DNA from: JAFNGF01 sp964567045
GTDB lineage: Bacteria; Planctomycetota; Phycisphaerae; Sedimentisphaerales; Anaerobacaceae
Length of the DNA stretch: 15,839 nucleotides
Reading direction: 5' to 3'
NCBI GenBank assembly: GCA_964567045.1
Contig: CAZMLE010000084.1
Coordinates: 1 to 15,839, forward strand
Shown in pieces: positions 6,280 to 13,846 of the stretch (positions within the stretch are counted from its first letter, which is position 1; every line of letters begins with the position of its first letter). The translations under genes were made by a program, and so were the position numbers. The notes beneath the pieces are model-generated. The model was given only the letters and a program-made list of their open reading frames with translations, did not search any database and was not told the DNA's origin.

Positions 6280-8970
6280 CTATGCAGAGTCAAGGATTTT
6301 GACGGTGCCGCGGTTGCCATCGACCTGGATGGTCTGGCCGGTCTTGATGATCTTCGTTGCATCGCCTACATTTGTGACTGCAGGGATGCCAAGCTCGCGG
6401 GCGACAATAGCTCCGTGTGAAAGCAGACTGCCCTGATTCATCACTATCCCGGCGGCTGGTAGAAAATACGGCGTCCAGCCCGGATCAGTGAAGGGGGCTA
6501 CCAGAATCTCGCCGGCCTCAAGATGGCTGTCACTGTCGGTTCTGAGAATTACCTTTGCCTTTCCGGTCGCCACACCTGGGCTGACGGCCAAACCTTTTAG
6601 GGTGTCAAGATCCGCTGCGATCTCTTCGGGCATGTATTGGCCAGGATCGAATCTGCCTACGATTAAGTCGGGAGGCGTTACCGAGCTCCATTTGTCGTAT
6701 TCTGCTCGCCGCTCGGCGATAACATTCTTGATGTCAAACTCAGCCCGCACGTTTACCACGGGTTCAATTTCCTGCACCGTTAGAAAGAAAATATCGTCAG
6801 GCCTGGCAATTATATCGCGTGCGTGCAGTCTGACGCCAAGCTCAACAAGCAACCTCCGCATCGTTGCCAGCAGCTTTACAGCCTCGCTTTTTATGTTCTC
6901 GCGGAAGAGGGCGCAGTTCTGAGAGCGCACAAGTAGATGGTCGAATATCAATCGCTTTATTGGATTCCTGAGCTGTCGGCGGCATCGCTGCTCAAGATAG
7001 CGACGCTGGTGGGCGATTTCTTCACGATTTTCCAGAGGATTGGTTTTGTCGATGCAGCAGATGTAGCCGCGAATAATCCCAAGGATGTAATCCGGGGACT
7101 CGGACCATCGTGGATTGTAAAGCTCTATTTCGGCTCGGCAGTGGTGGCCGTGGCGAGCCATAAAGCCGTTCCAGCTTTCAAGAAACGCACTCGCCTGCGG
7201 CAGTTTCGATATGGCGGCTGCGATTTTGTGCCAGGAGTCTCCTGTTAGGATGCTCTTCTTGAGTTCTGGCAATTCGTTTGCTTTGACGGCCAATTGCCAG
7301 AGGTCCATCGCGGCCTGGGCATCATCCATATTGCCGACCCCGGCCAGCAACTTGCCGGCGTATGTTACGTCTGAGAGCCACCTTGCACATACCCATTGCA
7401 GGCCGGGATAGGCAATCATTGTGCCAAACAGATACGGTGCATTGCCGATCCGGCCGCCTTTCCAGCCCTCCAGCAGTTCACGAAAGGCATTGACGATCCC
7501 TGCACAACAGCCCGCAATCTGCTCGGTAGGCATACTGCCAACGTCAAGGTGTTCCCATTTCTGATTCCTGGCTCTGATTTCTGTAAGTATGGATTGCCCT
7601 TTCTGGGGGGTGCAGGAAAGGATTCCGGCAATTAGAAGAGGGATCTTCAAAATAAATCGCATCCGGCTGATTTTTATCTTCGGCAGGTCGTTTTCGGTCA
7701 TGCTTTCGAAGGTCTCGAGCATTTTGGCCAGAGCTGAGTTGCTCCCAGTATCCTTCGTGAAATCGTACTTCTTGGAACCTGGGAGAGTTCTTATGACGGC
7801 TGCCCAAAAGCTTGCGTGGAAGTAAAGGCGTCCGGCAAAGTAGTCGTACATAGGAGTCCCTGCCCGGTCGATGCAGAGAATCTCAAAGACAGGGTCAAAC
7901 ATGGCCTCTCCCAGATTGTCAATGATGGACCTTGTGATTGGCGTCACAACGTCGGGCAGGACTTCCTGGGCGAGAAAGTTGCTCCAGACCCAGCGGTCGC
8001 GCGATGACTGTGCTGGGCCGAGCGTAGTAATGGGCCTGGATTGAAGCAGGTATATGTCGGCGCCGCGGATTGCCCATTCGATGTCCTGTGGACAGCCGAA
8101 CTCGGCTTCAACAGCTCTGGCCAGCTCTGCAATTTTGCAGATAAGAGCTTCGTCGATTGATGGAGCAAACGCCCTTTGGCCGTCGATTGTCCGTCGCTCG
8201 ACGGCGCCACGATCGTCGAGAGCGATTTGGAGTTTCTTCTCTGAGATTGTCTTTGAGACGATCTTGAGATTGGCTTTGTCTACTGTAAATCGGTCGGGCG
8301 TGACTTTGCCGCAGACAAGGGCATCGCCAAGACCAAAACAGGATTCGATTGTCATCAGGTCTGGGCGAGCAGTTGCCGGGGCAACCGTGAAGACTACGCC
8401 TGAGGCATCGGCAGAAACAAGAGACTGGACAATTACAGCCATCTCGACCTGCGCATGGTCGATGCCGTTTCGCCGGCGATACTCGTATGCCCGGTCGGTC
8501 CATACTGAAGCCCAGCATTTCTTTATGGCCCACAGGCAGTCGTGGAGTGACGCGATGCCCAGATATGTATCGTACTGACCTGCAAAAGAGTGCCTGCAAA
8601 GGTCCTCAGCGGTGGCTGACGAACGGACTGCGGCTCGGTCCGCCCCAAGCAAGTCGTAGGCCCTGGCAACCGTAGTCTTGAGCGTCTCAGACAGCGGTGC
8701 TTCAATAATGCGTTGACGAATGTCGCGGAGAATTTTGGCCCTATCTTGTGATTGGAGACGGTCGAGATCGACCGAGGCTTCTTTGAGGAATTGTGTAAGA
8801 TTTTGCCAGGCAAGGTGTTTGCGATAGGCCCTGGTGGTGACACAGAAACCGTCAGGAACGGGCAAGCCCGCCCTAATCAATCGGGCAAGTCCGAATGCCT
8901 TGCCGCCGACCTCGTGTTCGTGGCAAGGCCTTATTGACGCAAAAGGAATAACTAATCTTCTTCTACTCAT
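6280..8970 (-). CDS. Rifampin phosphotransferase-like / PEP synthase-related protein
   Basis: The 896-aa protein has the layout of rifampin phosphotransferase (Rph, about 870 aa). An N-terminal PEP/pyruvate-type ATP-grasp domain covers about 1-320. A long helical middle domain covers about 325-785. A C-terminal swivelling phosphohistidine domain covers about 790-896. Visible ATP-site residues are K24 in GGKAFGL, R116 in VRSSATAEDL, E298 in DIEWA, and Q310/R312 in LLQSRPITTL. The phosphocarrier histidine is H852 in SLLSHGAIVARELGIPAV. The C-terminal TIM barrel of true PEP synthase is missing, so PEP formation from pyruvate is unlikely. Rph transfers the beta phosphate of ATP through this histidine to a small-molecule acceptor, and the middle domain sets the acceptor. 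Rifamycin itself is not demonstrated here, and many environmental members have unknown acceptors. The start at 8970 has no clear ribosome site but lies about 20 bases after a likely transcription start. It is a single gene. Confidence 0.8.
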   Translation of the reverse strand: MSRRRLVIPFASIRPCHEHEVGGKAFGLARLIRAGLPVPDGFCVTTRAYRKHLAWQNLTQFLKEASVDLDRLQSQDRAKILRDIRQRIIEAPLSETLKTTVARAYDLLGADRAAVRSSATAEDLCRHSFAGQYDTYLGIASLHDCLWAIKKCWASVWTDRAYEYRRRNGIDHAQVEMAVIVQSLVSADASGVVFTVAPATARPDLMTIESCFGLGDALVCGKVTPDRFTVDKANLKIVSKTISEKKLQIALDDRGAVERRTIDGQRAFAPSIDEALICKIAELARAVEAEFGCPQDIEWAIRGADIYLLQSRPITTLGPAQSSRDRWVWSNFLAQEVLPDVVTPITRSIIDNLGEAMFDPVFEILCIDRAGTPMYDYFAGRLYFHASFWAAVIRTLPGSKKYDFTKDTGSNSALAKMLETFESMTENDLPKIKISRMRFILKIPLLIAGILSCTPQKGQSILTEIRARNQKWEHLDVGSMPTEQIAGCCAGIVNAFRELLEGWKGGRIGNAPYLFGTMIAYPGLQWVCARWLSDVTYAGKLLAGVGNMDDAQAAMDLWQLAVKANELPELKKSILTGDSWHKIAAAISKLPQASAFLESWNGFMARHGHHCRAEIELYNPRWSESPDYILGIIRGYICCIDKTNPLENREEIAHQRRYLEQRCRRQLRNPIKRLIFDHLLVRSQNCALFRENIKSEAVKLLATMRRLLVELGVRLHARDIIARPDDIFFLTVQEIEPVVNVRAEFDIKNVIAERRAEYDKWSSVTPPDLIVGRFDPGQYMPEEIAADLDTLKGLAVSPGVATGKAKVILRTDSDSHLEAGEILVAPFTDPGWTPYFLPAAGIVMNQGSLLSHGAIVARELGIPAVTNVGDATKIIKTGQTIQVDGNRGTVKILDSA

Positions 8971-8996
8971 AGGTGTACGAGGCCGACTGCCTGCAC

Positions 8997-9025
8997 ATTA
9001 TACCGTTTTTGCCGGCGGCGGGCAA
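8997..9025 (-). promoter_or_regulatory. Sigma70-type promoter of the phosphotransferase-like gene
   Basis: On the minus strand TTGCCC (9025-9020) is followed at 17 bp by a perfect TATAAT (9002-8997). Transcription would start near 8990, about 20 bases before ATG 8970. It is divergent from the promoter at 9071-9099. Confidence 0.6.
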
Positions 9026-9032
9026 TCGCAAT

Positions 9033-9061
9033 CCCGCTCCGCCCGTGGCGGATATGGCGGG
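9033..9061. repeat. GC-rich inverted repeat between divergent promoters
   Basis: TCCGCC (9038-9043) pairs with GGCGGA (9047-9052) across the loop CGT. An outer stem, CCCGC (9033-9037) with GCGGG (9057-9061), extends it with a four-base bulge. It lies between the two outward-facing -35 boxes. It could be a shared regulator site or a small dispersed palindrome. Confidence 0.45.
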
Positions 9062-9070
9062 CAAGCTTGC

Positions 9071-9099
9071 GTGACATTGTGCCAGAATGAGGGTATAAT
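9071..9099 (+). promoter_or_regulatory. Sigma70-type promoter of the GTPase gene
   Basis: GTGACA (9071-9076) and a perfect TATAAT (9094-9099) are 17 bp apart. The predicted start near 9106 gives a leader of about 170 bases to ATG 9275. That leader contains the inverted AACCAC repeat pair. Confidence 0.62.
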
Positions 9100-9123
9100 A
9101 CCGGTGTAACGAGCTTGTTTTCG

Positions 9124-9244
9124 AACCACAGATTTCACGGATTACACGGATTGAAAAGTGAAAAACAAATCAGTGAAATCTGCGTAATCCGTGGTTAAAT
9201 ATGAAGTTGCTTTCTAACAGTGTGAATCCGTGTAAATCTGTGTC
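9124..9244. repeat. Back-to-back inverted pair of the AACCAC-type repeat
   Basis: A 29-base arm at 9124-9152 (starting AACCACAGATTTCACGG) faces a 29-base arm at 9168-9196 (ending TAATCCGTGGTT) across about 15 bases. The arms are imperfect reverse complements with the same roughly 10-bp unit spacing as the repeats at 314-341 and 1230-1298. A third partial copy (GAATCCGTGTAAATCTGTGT) lies at 9223-9242. In the predicted mRNA it would fold into a long hairpin in the GTPase leader. Confidence 0.78.
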
Positions 9245-9274
9245 TAAATTGGAGCTTAATGCAGTTGTAGAGTT

Positions 9275-10258
9275 ATGCCTGCAAATTTGCCGCCAGACTA
9301 TTTCAAGGCCGAACAGTGGTTTCGAACAGCCACCACGAATGAGGAGAAAATACTGGCGCTTGAGCGCATGCTGGCTGTGATGCCCAAGCACAAGGGCACC
9401 GACGGTCTGAAGGCGGACCTTCGGCGAAAGCTTAGTAAGTTCAGAGAGACGGCGACACAAAAAAAGGCTGGTAGGCATACAGATATTTTCCATATCCCGC
9501 GAACCGGTGCTGGCCAGGTTGTGCTTTTAGGGCTGCCAAACACCGGCAAAAGCTCCATCGTTTCGGCACTAACCAATGCAAAAGTGACCGTTGCCGATTT
9601 TCCTTTTGCCACGAGCGGCCCGGTGCCGGGAATGGTAAAGTTCGAGGATGTACAGATTCAGCTTGTCGATATGCCGCCCATAACCGCTGAATACCTCGCG
9701 CCGGGCCAGGTGGGCACATATCGCAACTGCGATTTGATCGCTATTGTGATCGACCTATCGGCTGATGTGCAGGAGCAGTTACGAGTCTGTTTGGACTTTT
9801 TGGAATCGAGAAATTTGCTGCTGGATGAGCAGACGCCGGCGTATGATAGTCAGGGTAATGTCCTTGGCAAAAAGGCGTTTTGTATCTGCACCAAGAGCGA
9901 TATCGCAAAGCCCGGCGCGTTTGAGACGGCCAAAAAAGCGTCTAGTAAGCCGGTGGAGTTCGTTCAGGTCTCAGCTAAGACCGGCGAAGGGATCGGGCAG
10001 TTGCCAGGAGTATTTTTTAAGGTTTTGAGAATTATTCGGGTATATGCAAAGCCGCCCGGCAAACCGCCTGATATGAATGAGCCTTTCACGATGCCGGCCG
10101 GCTCGACAGTTGCCGACCTTGCTGCGGCCATTCATCGCCAGTTAGCAGAGAAACTTCAGGCCGCCAGAATCTGGGGCAGCGGGTTTTACGCCGGCCAAAA
10201 CGTCCAGCTAACACACATCCTACACGATAAGGATATCGTAGAACTGCATTTTGGGTAG
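9275..10258 (+). CDS. DRG/Obg-type GTPase with C-terminal TGS domain
   Basis: A 327-aa cytosolic GTPase of the DRG (developmentally regulated GTP-binding) branch of the Obg superfamily. These proteins bind ribosomes or RNA. The N-terminal helical part (about 1-75: MPANLPPDYFKAEQWF, MPKHKGTDGLKADLRRKLSK) is typical of the group. G1 is GLPNTGKS at 86-93. T113 in FPFATSGP is a likely switch I residue. G3 is DMPP at 132-135, with proline in place of the usual glycine of DxxG. G4 is TKSD at 206-209, a variant of NKxD. G5 is SAK at 233-235. The TGS domain covers about 254-327, from R-V-Y-A-K-P-P-G to the typical end KDIVELHFG. It is a lone gene with its own promoter at 9071-9099 and a long leader. 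No strong ribosome site precedes ATG 9275, but the start agrees with the family N-terminus. Confidence 0.9.
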   Translation: MPANLPPDYFKAEQWFRTATTNEEKILALERMLAVMPKHKGTDGLKADLRRKLSKFRETATQKKAGRHTDIFHIPRTGAGQVVLLGLPNTGKSSIVSALTNAKVTVADFPFATSGPVPGMVKFEDVQIQLVDMPPITAEYLAPGQVGTYRNCDLIAIVIDLSADVQEQLRVCLDFLESRNLLLDEQTPAYDSQGNVLGKKAFCICTKSDIAKPGAFETAKKASSKPVEFVQVSAKTGEGIGQLPGVFFKVLRIIRVYAKPPGKPPDMNEPFTMPAGSTVADLAAAIHRQLAEKLQAARIWGSGFYAGQNVQLTHILHDKDIVELHFG

Positions 10259-10273
10259 TTACGTTTCCAATTT

Positions 10274-10303
10274 CATGCCCACGCGAGCGATAGCGTGGAC
10301 ATG
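10274..10303. repeat. Hairpin between convergent genes
   Basis: CATGCCCACGC (10274-10284) pairs with GCGTGGACATG (10293-10303) with a single mismatch over 11 bases and an 8-base loop. It lies 16 bases after the GTPase stop and 37 before the end of the convergent nuclease-like gene. No T tract follows, so a terminator role is possible but unproven. It may be another copy of a dispersed palindrome. Confidence 0.5.
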
Positions 10304-10339
10304 AGAGCCAGCACATGGGCACACCCAGGCTTGCTAAAG

Positions 10340-10918
10340 CTACCGCTGCTGCAACACAGTGCGACTTTGCTTGACTGAGAGCTTTTTCAGATGTTTGCTT
10401 AAGTATGATTCAATTTGCAGATAACGGAGGACAGGGGATTTTAGTTCCTTTGTTTGTTTGGACGCGTAGGTTCTTAACTCGGAAAGACATCGCTCGAACT
10501 TCTCGTTGATTATCAATTCAACGACTACGCCGTGTTCTGCTTTGATCTTGCTTTGTACTTGGGCAACATCGTTCATCTGGTTGTGTCTTGCTGTCCCGCC
10601 TGAAGATTTCACAATAGGCGACCAAAGCATGAAGTGTTTGTTCTCGTAGTCTCTAAAATACTCGTTTGTGTATTCGATATCCTTCGAGAATTTCGCGGTT
10701 AGTCTGCCCACGTTATCAGGCTGTTTATTCTTGACATACTGCAAGCCGGTTGGAAGGTGGATAGCAACCTCGCAGACATAAAGAGTCTTGGTTTGCAGGT
10801 CTATTCCAATTACATCGATTTCGCCTTGTACATCCGGCAGGTATAAATTCTGCTGTACGAATTCACAGCCCTTTATTACTTGCAGATAGGCGGATACGAT
10901 TTCTTGTCCAATATCCAT
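10340..10918 (-). CDS. PDDEXK-like nuclease-fold protein
   Basis: A 192-aa soluble protein. Residues 1-60 look like a restriction-endonuclease fold. An N-terminal helix carries E6 (MDIGQEIVSAYL). LPDVQGEIDVIGID follows with D35, and then LYVCEVAIH with E50. The usual ExK is E-V-A here, so the catalytic lysine is missing or displaced; the KNK at 63-65 lies nearby. The remainder is helical and mixed, with a basic C-terminus (KHLKKLSVKQSRTVLQQR) that might bind nucleic acid. I recall similar hypothetical proteins with the QGEIDVIGI string but no assigned function. GGAG lies about 12 bases before ATG 10918, a loose ribosome site. The gene is on the same strand as HepT/MntA but 125 bp away. It is probably an accessory gene; no cognate methylase is present. 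Confidence 0.75.
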   Translation of the reverse strand: MDIGQEIVSAYLQVIKGCEFVQQNLYLPDVQGEIDVIGIDLQTKTLYVCEVAIHLPTGLQYVKNKQPDNVGRLTAKFSKDIEYTNEYFRDYENKHFMLWSPIVKSSGGTARHNQMNDVAQVQSKIKAEHGVVVELIINEKFERCLSELRTYASKQTKELKSPVLRYLQIESYLSKHLKKLSVKQSRTVLQQR

Positions 10919-11043
10919 GATTCCGTTTTACTCCAATTGTGTGCCATGTCCGCGCTCGCTTGAACATGCCCGACTATCGTATTAAAGATTCGTGGTCTAC
11001 GGAGATAAGAATGTCATCACTGGACTGCTCGCCAAGCTCTCGT

Positions 11044-11382
11044 CTATGTACCCAGAAGCTCACGGACCTCCTGCTTGAGCTTAGGAAGATGATTTTGAAT
11101 AGCAGCCCAGACAATGTCGGGGTCAATGGCGTCATAGCCATGGGTGATAACATTGCGAAAGCCGATAATCCGCTCGTGTTCTGAAATGCTGCCCAGGATA
11201 GAGCTGTCCAATTTCTTGATTCGATTCAGAGCTTCTCCTATAATCTCAAACTTCCTTTCGACCGCGGCCTGTAACATTCCATCGGCAAGATAGCCCCGGT
11301 AGTCGAGTCCGCTGGTATATTCTTCGATACTTTCAGATGCTTCAAGAATATCAAAGAGACACTTCTTTACCTCAAGCTGCAT
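11044..11382 (-). CDS. hepT: HepT-like HEPN toxin (DUF86)
   Basis: A 112-aa, all-helical protein of the HepT/DUF86 family, the RNase toxin partner of MntA. The HEPN active motif is complete: R76-N-V-I-T-H81-G-Y83 in GFRNVITHGYD, which is the Rx4HxY form. AVERKFEIIGEALNRI is the other family-conserved helix. HEPN toxins cut RNA as dimers, and in studied pairs the MntA partner inactivates them by attaching AMP to the motif tyrosine (family knowledge). The start overlaps the end of mntA by 11 bases, showing translational coupling with the antitoxin first. The length is normal and nothing suggests decay. Confidence 0.92.
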   Translation of the reverse strand: MQLEVKKCLFDILEASESIEEYTSGLDYRGYLADGMLQAAVERKFEIIGEALNRIKKLDSSILGSISEHERIIGFRNVITHGYDAIDPDIVWAAIQNHLPKLKQEVRELLGT

Positions 11383-11671
11383 ATATGTTCTTTCTGGTGT
11401 GCTCTATCGAGGCTTTGAAAAATGGATTCTTAAGCGCTCTTTCGACAACCACATCCACACCTCTGCCGAGAATTTGTTCAAGACCTTCCTTAAGCTCGAA
11501 ATAGCGATCGAAAAGGTCGCGTACATCACGGTCGAACTCAACCAGCACATCCACATCGCTATCAGCTCTAAAACTGTCGGTGGTGCTTGAACCGAATACA
11601 TCAAGTCTTTTGACTTTCAATCGCCGGCAGAGATTGCTGATTGCGGGTTCTAGATGGTCAACGTTAAGCAT
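11372..11671 (-). CDS. mntA: MntA-like minimal nucleotidyltransferase antitoxin
   Basis: A 99-aa minimal nucleotidyltransferase. The motif G27-S28-x10-D39-V-D41 (GSSTTDSFRADSDVDVLVEF) is complete, and a further acidic strand, VDVVVER, follows. MntA proteins neutralise HepT by adenylylating its HEPN tyrosine. The frame extends to ATG 11716. However, a good promoter with -10 at 11726-11721 puts the transcription start close to that codon, so I choose the internal ATG 11671, which also fits the usual family N-terminus. If the long form is made, the protein has 114 aa. It overlaps hepT by 11 bases, forming a two-gene operon. Confidence 0.88.
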   Translation of the reverse strand: MLNVDHLEPAISNLCRRLKVKRLDVFGSSTTDSFRADSDVDVLVEFDRDVRDLFDRYFELKEGLEQILGRGVDVVVERALKNPFFKASIEHTRKNIYAA

Positions 11672-11720
11672 AATTTGGCCATATTCAGATAAGTTGGCTG
11701 TCAAACGCAAGTTCATAAGT

Positions 11721-11749
11721 ATTATCTATTTATTTTGGCCAGAAGTCAA
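11721..11749 (-). promoter_or_regulatory. Promoter of mntA-hepT
   Basis: On the minus strand TTGACT (11749-11744) and GATAAT (11726-11721) are 17 bp apart, each one base off consensus. The predicted transcript starts near 11715, leaving a leader of about 43 bases to ATG 11671. Confidence 0.68.
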
Positions 11750-11843
11750 ACGTTTCTGACGGTAGGGGGGAAACAGTGTGAAAGGAAGAGCGAAACGTCT
11801 ATCCACATAATAAATTACGGGGGCAAAGAAAATTTTTGGAGAA

Positions 11844-11871
11844 TTGCGTTTAGAGTCAAAGTATGTATAAT
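11844..11871 (+). promoter_or_regulatory. Promoter of the GH51 gene
   Basis: TTGCGT (11844-11849) and a perfect TATAAT (11866-11871) are 16 bp apart. The leader to ATG 11930 is about 50 bases and ends in a strong AAGGAGGT ribosome site (11917-11924). Confidence 0.6.
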
Positions 11872-11882
11872 TTTATTCTTGT

Positions 11883-11894
11883 TAAAAGCTTTTA
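11883..11894. promoter_or_regulatory. 12-bp perfect palindrome in the GH51 leader
   Basis: TAAAAGCTTTTA begins 12 bases after the -10 box, where a repressor could block transcription. The size and position fit an operator for a sugar-responsive regulator. No regulator gene is in the window, and an AT-rich 12-mer can arise by chance. Confidence 0.3.
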
Positions 11895-11929
11895 CAAATT
11901 GAAAGGGCGTAAACCCAAGGAGGTAAATT

Positions 11930-13834
11930 ATGGACAGGAAACATTTTGTTTGGCTGGGTTTAGCGGCGGTTTTGGTGGCGATAGGGCTTCGGTGTGGGGT
12001 TGCCGCAGGCCAGGAGTCGGCTTCTAAAAGCTACGCGGTAACGATAGACACTGCCAAAGTGGCGGAGCCGATTTCAAAGTATATTTACGGGCAGTTCATC
12101 GAGCATCTGGGTCGATGCATCTACGGCGGCATCTGGGCGGAAATGTTAGAGGACCGCAAATTCCTCTATCCGGTGGACAGCGATCAGTCCCCATGGCGGA
12201 GTATAACAGGTGCGAAACGCGCGACCATGACCCGTGAGAAACCGTATGTTGGTGAGCACTGTCCGATTGTGCATGTGGCGGCGAAAGCAGGAGGCGGCAT
12301 TTCGCAGAGCGGGCTGGCTCTGAGGAAAGGGCAGGAGTACGTCGGCAGAGTCGTCTTGGCTGCAGAGGGACCTTCTGTCGGAGCGGAAGTATGTCTTTAC
12401 TATAGCCTCGGCGTTGCCAAGAGCGTGTCCTTCAGCAATATCCCGGCAGATTACACGACCTACGACTTCAGGCTTGTTCCGGATGCTGACACGGATGATG
12501 GATATTTGACAATTGCTGGAAATGGAGTGGGAAGCCTTCGCATCGGTGCGGTGTCATTAATGCCCGCGGATAACGTACACGGCATGCGGGCCGATACGCT
12601 AAAGGTGCTGAAAGAACTCAACTCGCCGATTTACCGCTGGCCGGGCGGCAATTTCGTAAGCGGTTACGACTGGCGACTTGGTATCGGGCCGAGGGATAAA
12701 AGGCCGCCGATGAAGAACCCCGCCTGGGGCGGGATCGAACATAACGACTTTGGGCTGGATGAATTTATCATATTCTGTCGGGAGATAGGCACCGAGCCAA
12801 TGATTACGGTCAACACCGGCTTCGGCGATGACCACTCAGCAGCAGAAGAGGTGGAGTACGCCAACGGTGCTCCAGATACGCCTATGGGCAAGTGGCGGGC
12901 GGCCAACGGGCATCGCGAGCCGTACAACGTCACGTGGTGGTGCGTCGGCAACGAAATGTACGGCAATTGGCAGTTGGGTCACATGTCACTTGAGCATTAC
13001 GTGCGCAAGCACAATCTGTTCGCCAAGGCTATGCGCAAGGTTGACCCATCCATCAAGCTCATGGCGGTGGGGGCGGTGGGGGACTGGTCGCAGGGTATGC
13101 TCAAGAACTGTGTAGATGGGATGGACCTGATCAGTGAGCACTTCTATCAAGGAGCAAAGAAGGACGTCCTTGAGCACGTGCGTCAGGCCCCTGAGGCCGT
13201 CCGCCATATAGTTTCGGCGCATCGCGATTATCGCAAAAAGCTGGACTCGATTAAGGGCAAAGACATCCGGATTGCAATTGACGAGTGGAACTACTGGTAC
13301 GGCGAGCACCTTTTCGGCGAGCTTGGCACCCGGTATTTTCTCAGAGACGCTTTGGGTATCGCTGAAGGTCTGCACGAAATGATCCGCAATACGGACTTAG
13401 TTTTTATGGCCAACTATGCCCAGACTGTCAACGTTATCGGCGCCATAAAGACTACCAAGACGGCGGCTGCTTTTGAGACGACCGGCTTAACTTTGAAACT
13501 CTACCGCGACCATTTCGGTCAGTTACCTGTGGCTGTTACAGGGCAGGTGTCGCCGCTGGATATTGTGGCCGCGTGGACGGGCGATAAAAAAGCGGTCACT
13601 ATCGGTGTCGTCAATCCGACCGAGCGACAGTGCGAGTTGACGCTGGATGTGAAAGGATTGCGGCTGGGCGATAAAGGTCGTGTGTGGGTGATTAGCCACA
13701 GCGACCCTATGGCATATAACGAGCCTGGGAAGGAACCCAATGTTGTAATCAAAGAGCAGCAGGTTTCTGACGTATCCAGCGGTTTGAAGCTGCCGGCGTA
13801 TAGTATCAATATCTATGAACTACCCGTGCGATGA
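11930..13834 (+). CDS. Secreted GH51 alpha-L-arabinofuranosidase
   Basis: A 634-aa glycoside hydrolase family 51 enzyme, which releases terminal arabinofuranose from arabinan, arabinoxylan or pectic side chains with retention of configuration. A signal peptide is visible (hydrophobic 7-20, likely cut after VAA at 26). The catalytic barrel carries YGQFIEHLGRCIYGGIW at 53-69, RWPGGNFVSGYDW at 236-248, acid/base E342 in WWCVGNEMYG, and nucleophile E452 in IAIDEWNYW. Residues about 85-215 between the first strand and the rest look like an inserted beta-rich, CBM4-like carbohydrate-binding segment, seen in some GH51 enzymes. The C-terminal beta domain ends with LPAYSINIYELPV. The gene has its own promoter and an excellent AAGGAGGT ribosome site. 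The DUF6485 gene starts 12 bases after its stop, and a GH140-type gene follows, pointing to pectin or arabinan use. Confidence 0.94.
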   Translation: MDRKHFVWLGLAAVLVAIGLRCGVAAGQESASKSYAVTIDTAKVAEPISKYIYGQFIEHLGRCIYGGIWAEMLEDRKFLYPVDSDQSPWRSITGAKRATMTREKPYVGEHCPIVHVAAKAGGGISQSGLALRKGQEYVGRVVLAAEGPSVGAEVCLYYSLGVAKSVSFSNIPADYTTYDFRLVPDADTDDGYLTIAGNGVGSLRIGAVSLMPADNVHGMRADTLKVLKELNSPIYRWPGGNFVSGYDWRLGIGPRDKRPPMKNPAWGGIEHNDFGLDEFIIFCREIGTEPMITVNTGFGDDHSAAEEVEYANGAPDTPMGKWRAANGHREPYNVTWWCVGNEMYGNWQLGHMSLEHYVRKHNLFAKAMRKVDPSIKLMAVGAVGDWSQGMLKNCVDGMDLISEHFYQGAKKDVLEHVRQAPEAVRHIVSAHRDYRKKLDSIKGKDIRIAIDEWNYWYGEHLFGELGTRYFLRDALGIAEGLHEMIRNTDLVFMANYAQTVNVIGAIKTTKTAAAFETTGLTLKLYRDHFGQLPVAVTGQVSPLDIVAAWTGDKKAVTIGVVNPTERQCELTLDVKGLRLGDKGRVWVISHSDPMAYNEPGKEPNVVIKEQQVSDVSSGLKLPAYSINIYELPVR

Positions 13835-13846
13835 GTTTTCCTTATT

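Noticed and set aside
7416..7807. Short frames inside the phosphotransferase-like gene
   Set aside because: They are antisense or offset shadows of a well-supported 896-aa gene.
9124..9244. CRISPR-like periodic repeats
   Set aside because: The units are about 10 bp with no unique spacers, the arms are inverted, and there are no cas genes.
9259..9270. Three-codon frame ATG-CAG-TTG-TAG after GGAG, just before the GTPase
   Set aside because: A leader peptide this short is easily a chance event, and there is no supporting pattern.
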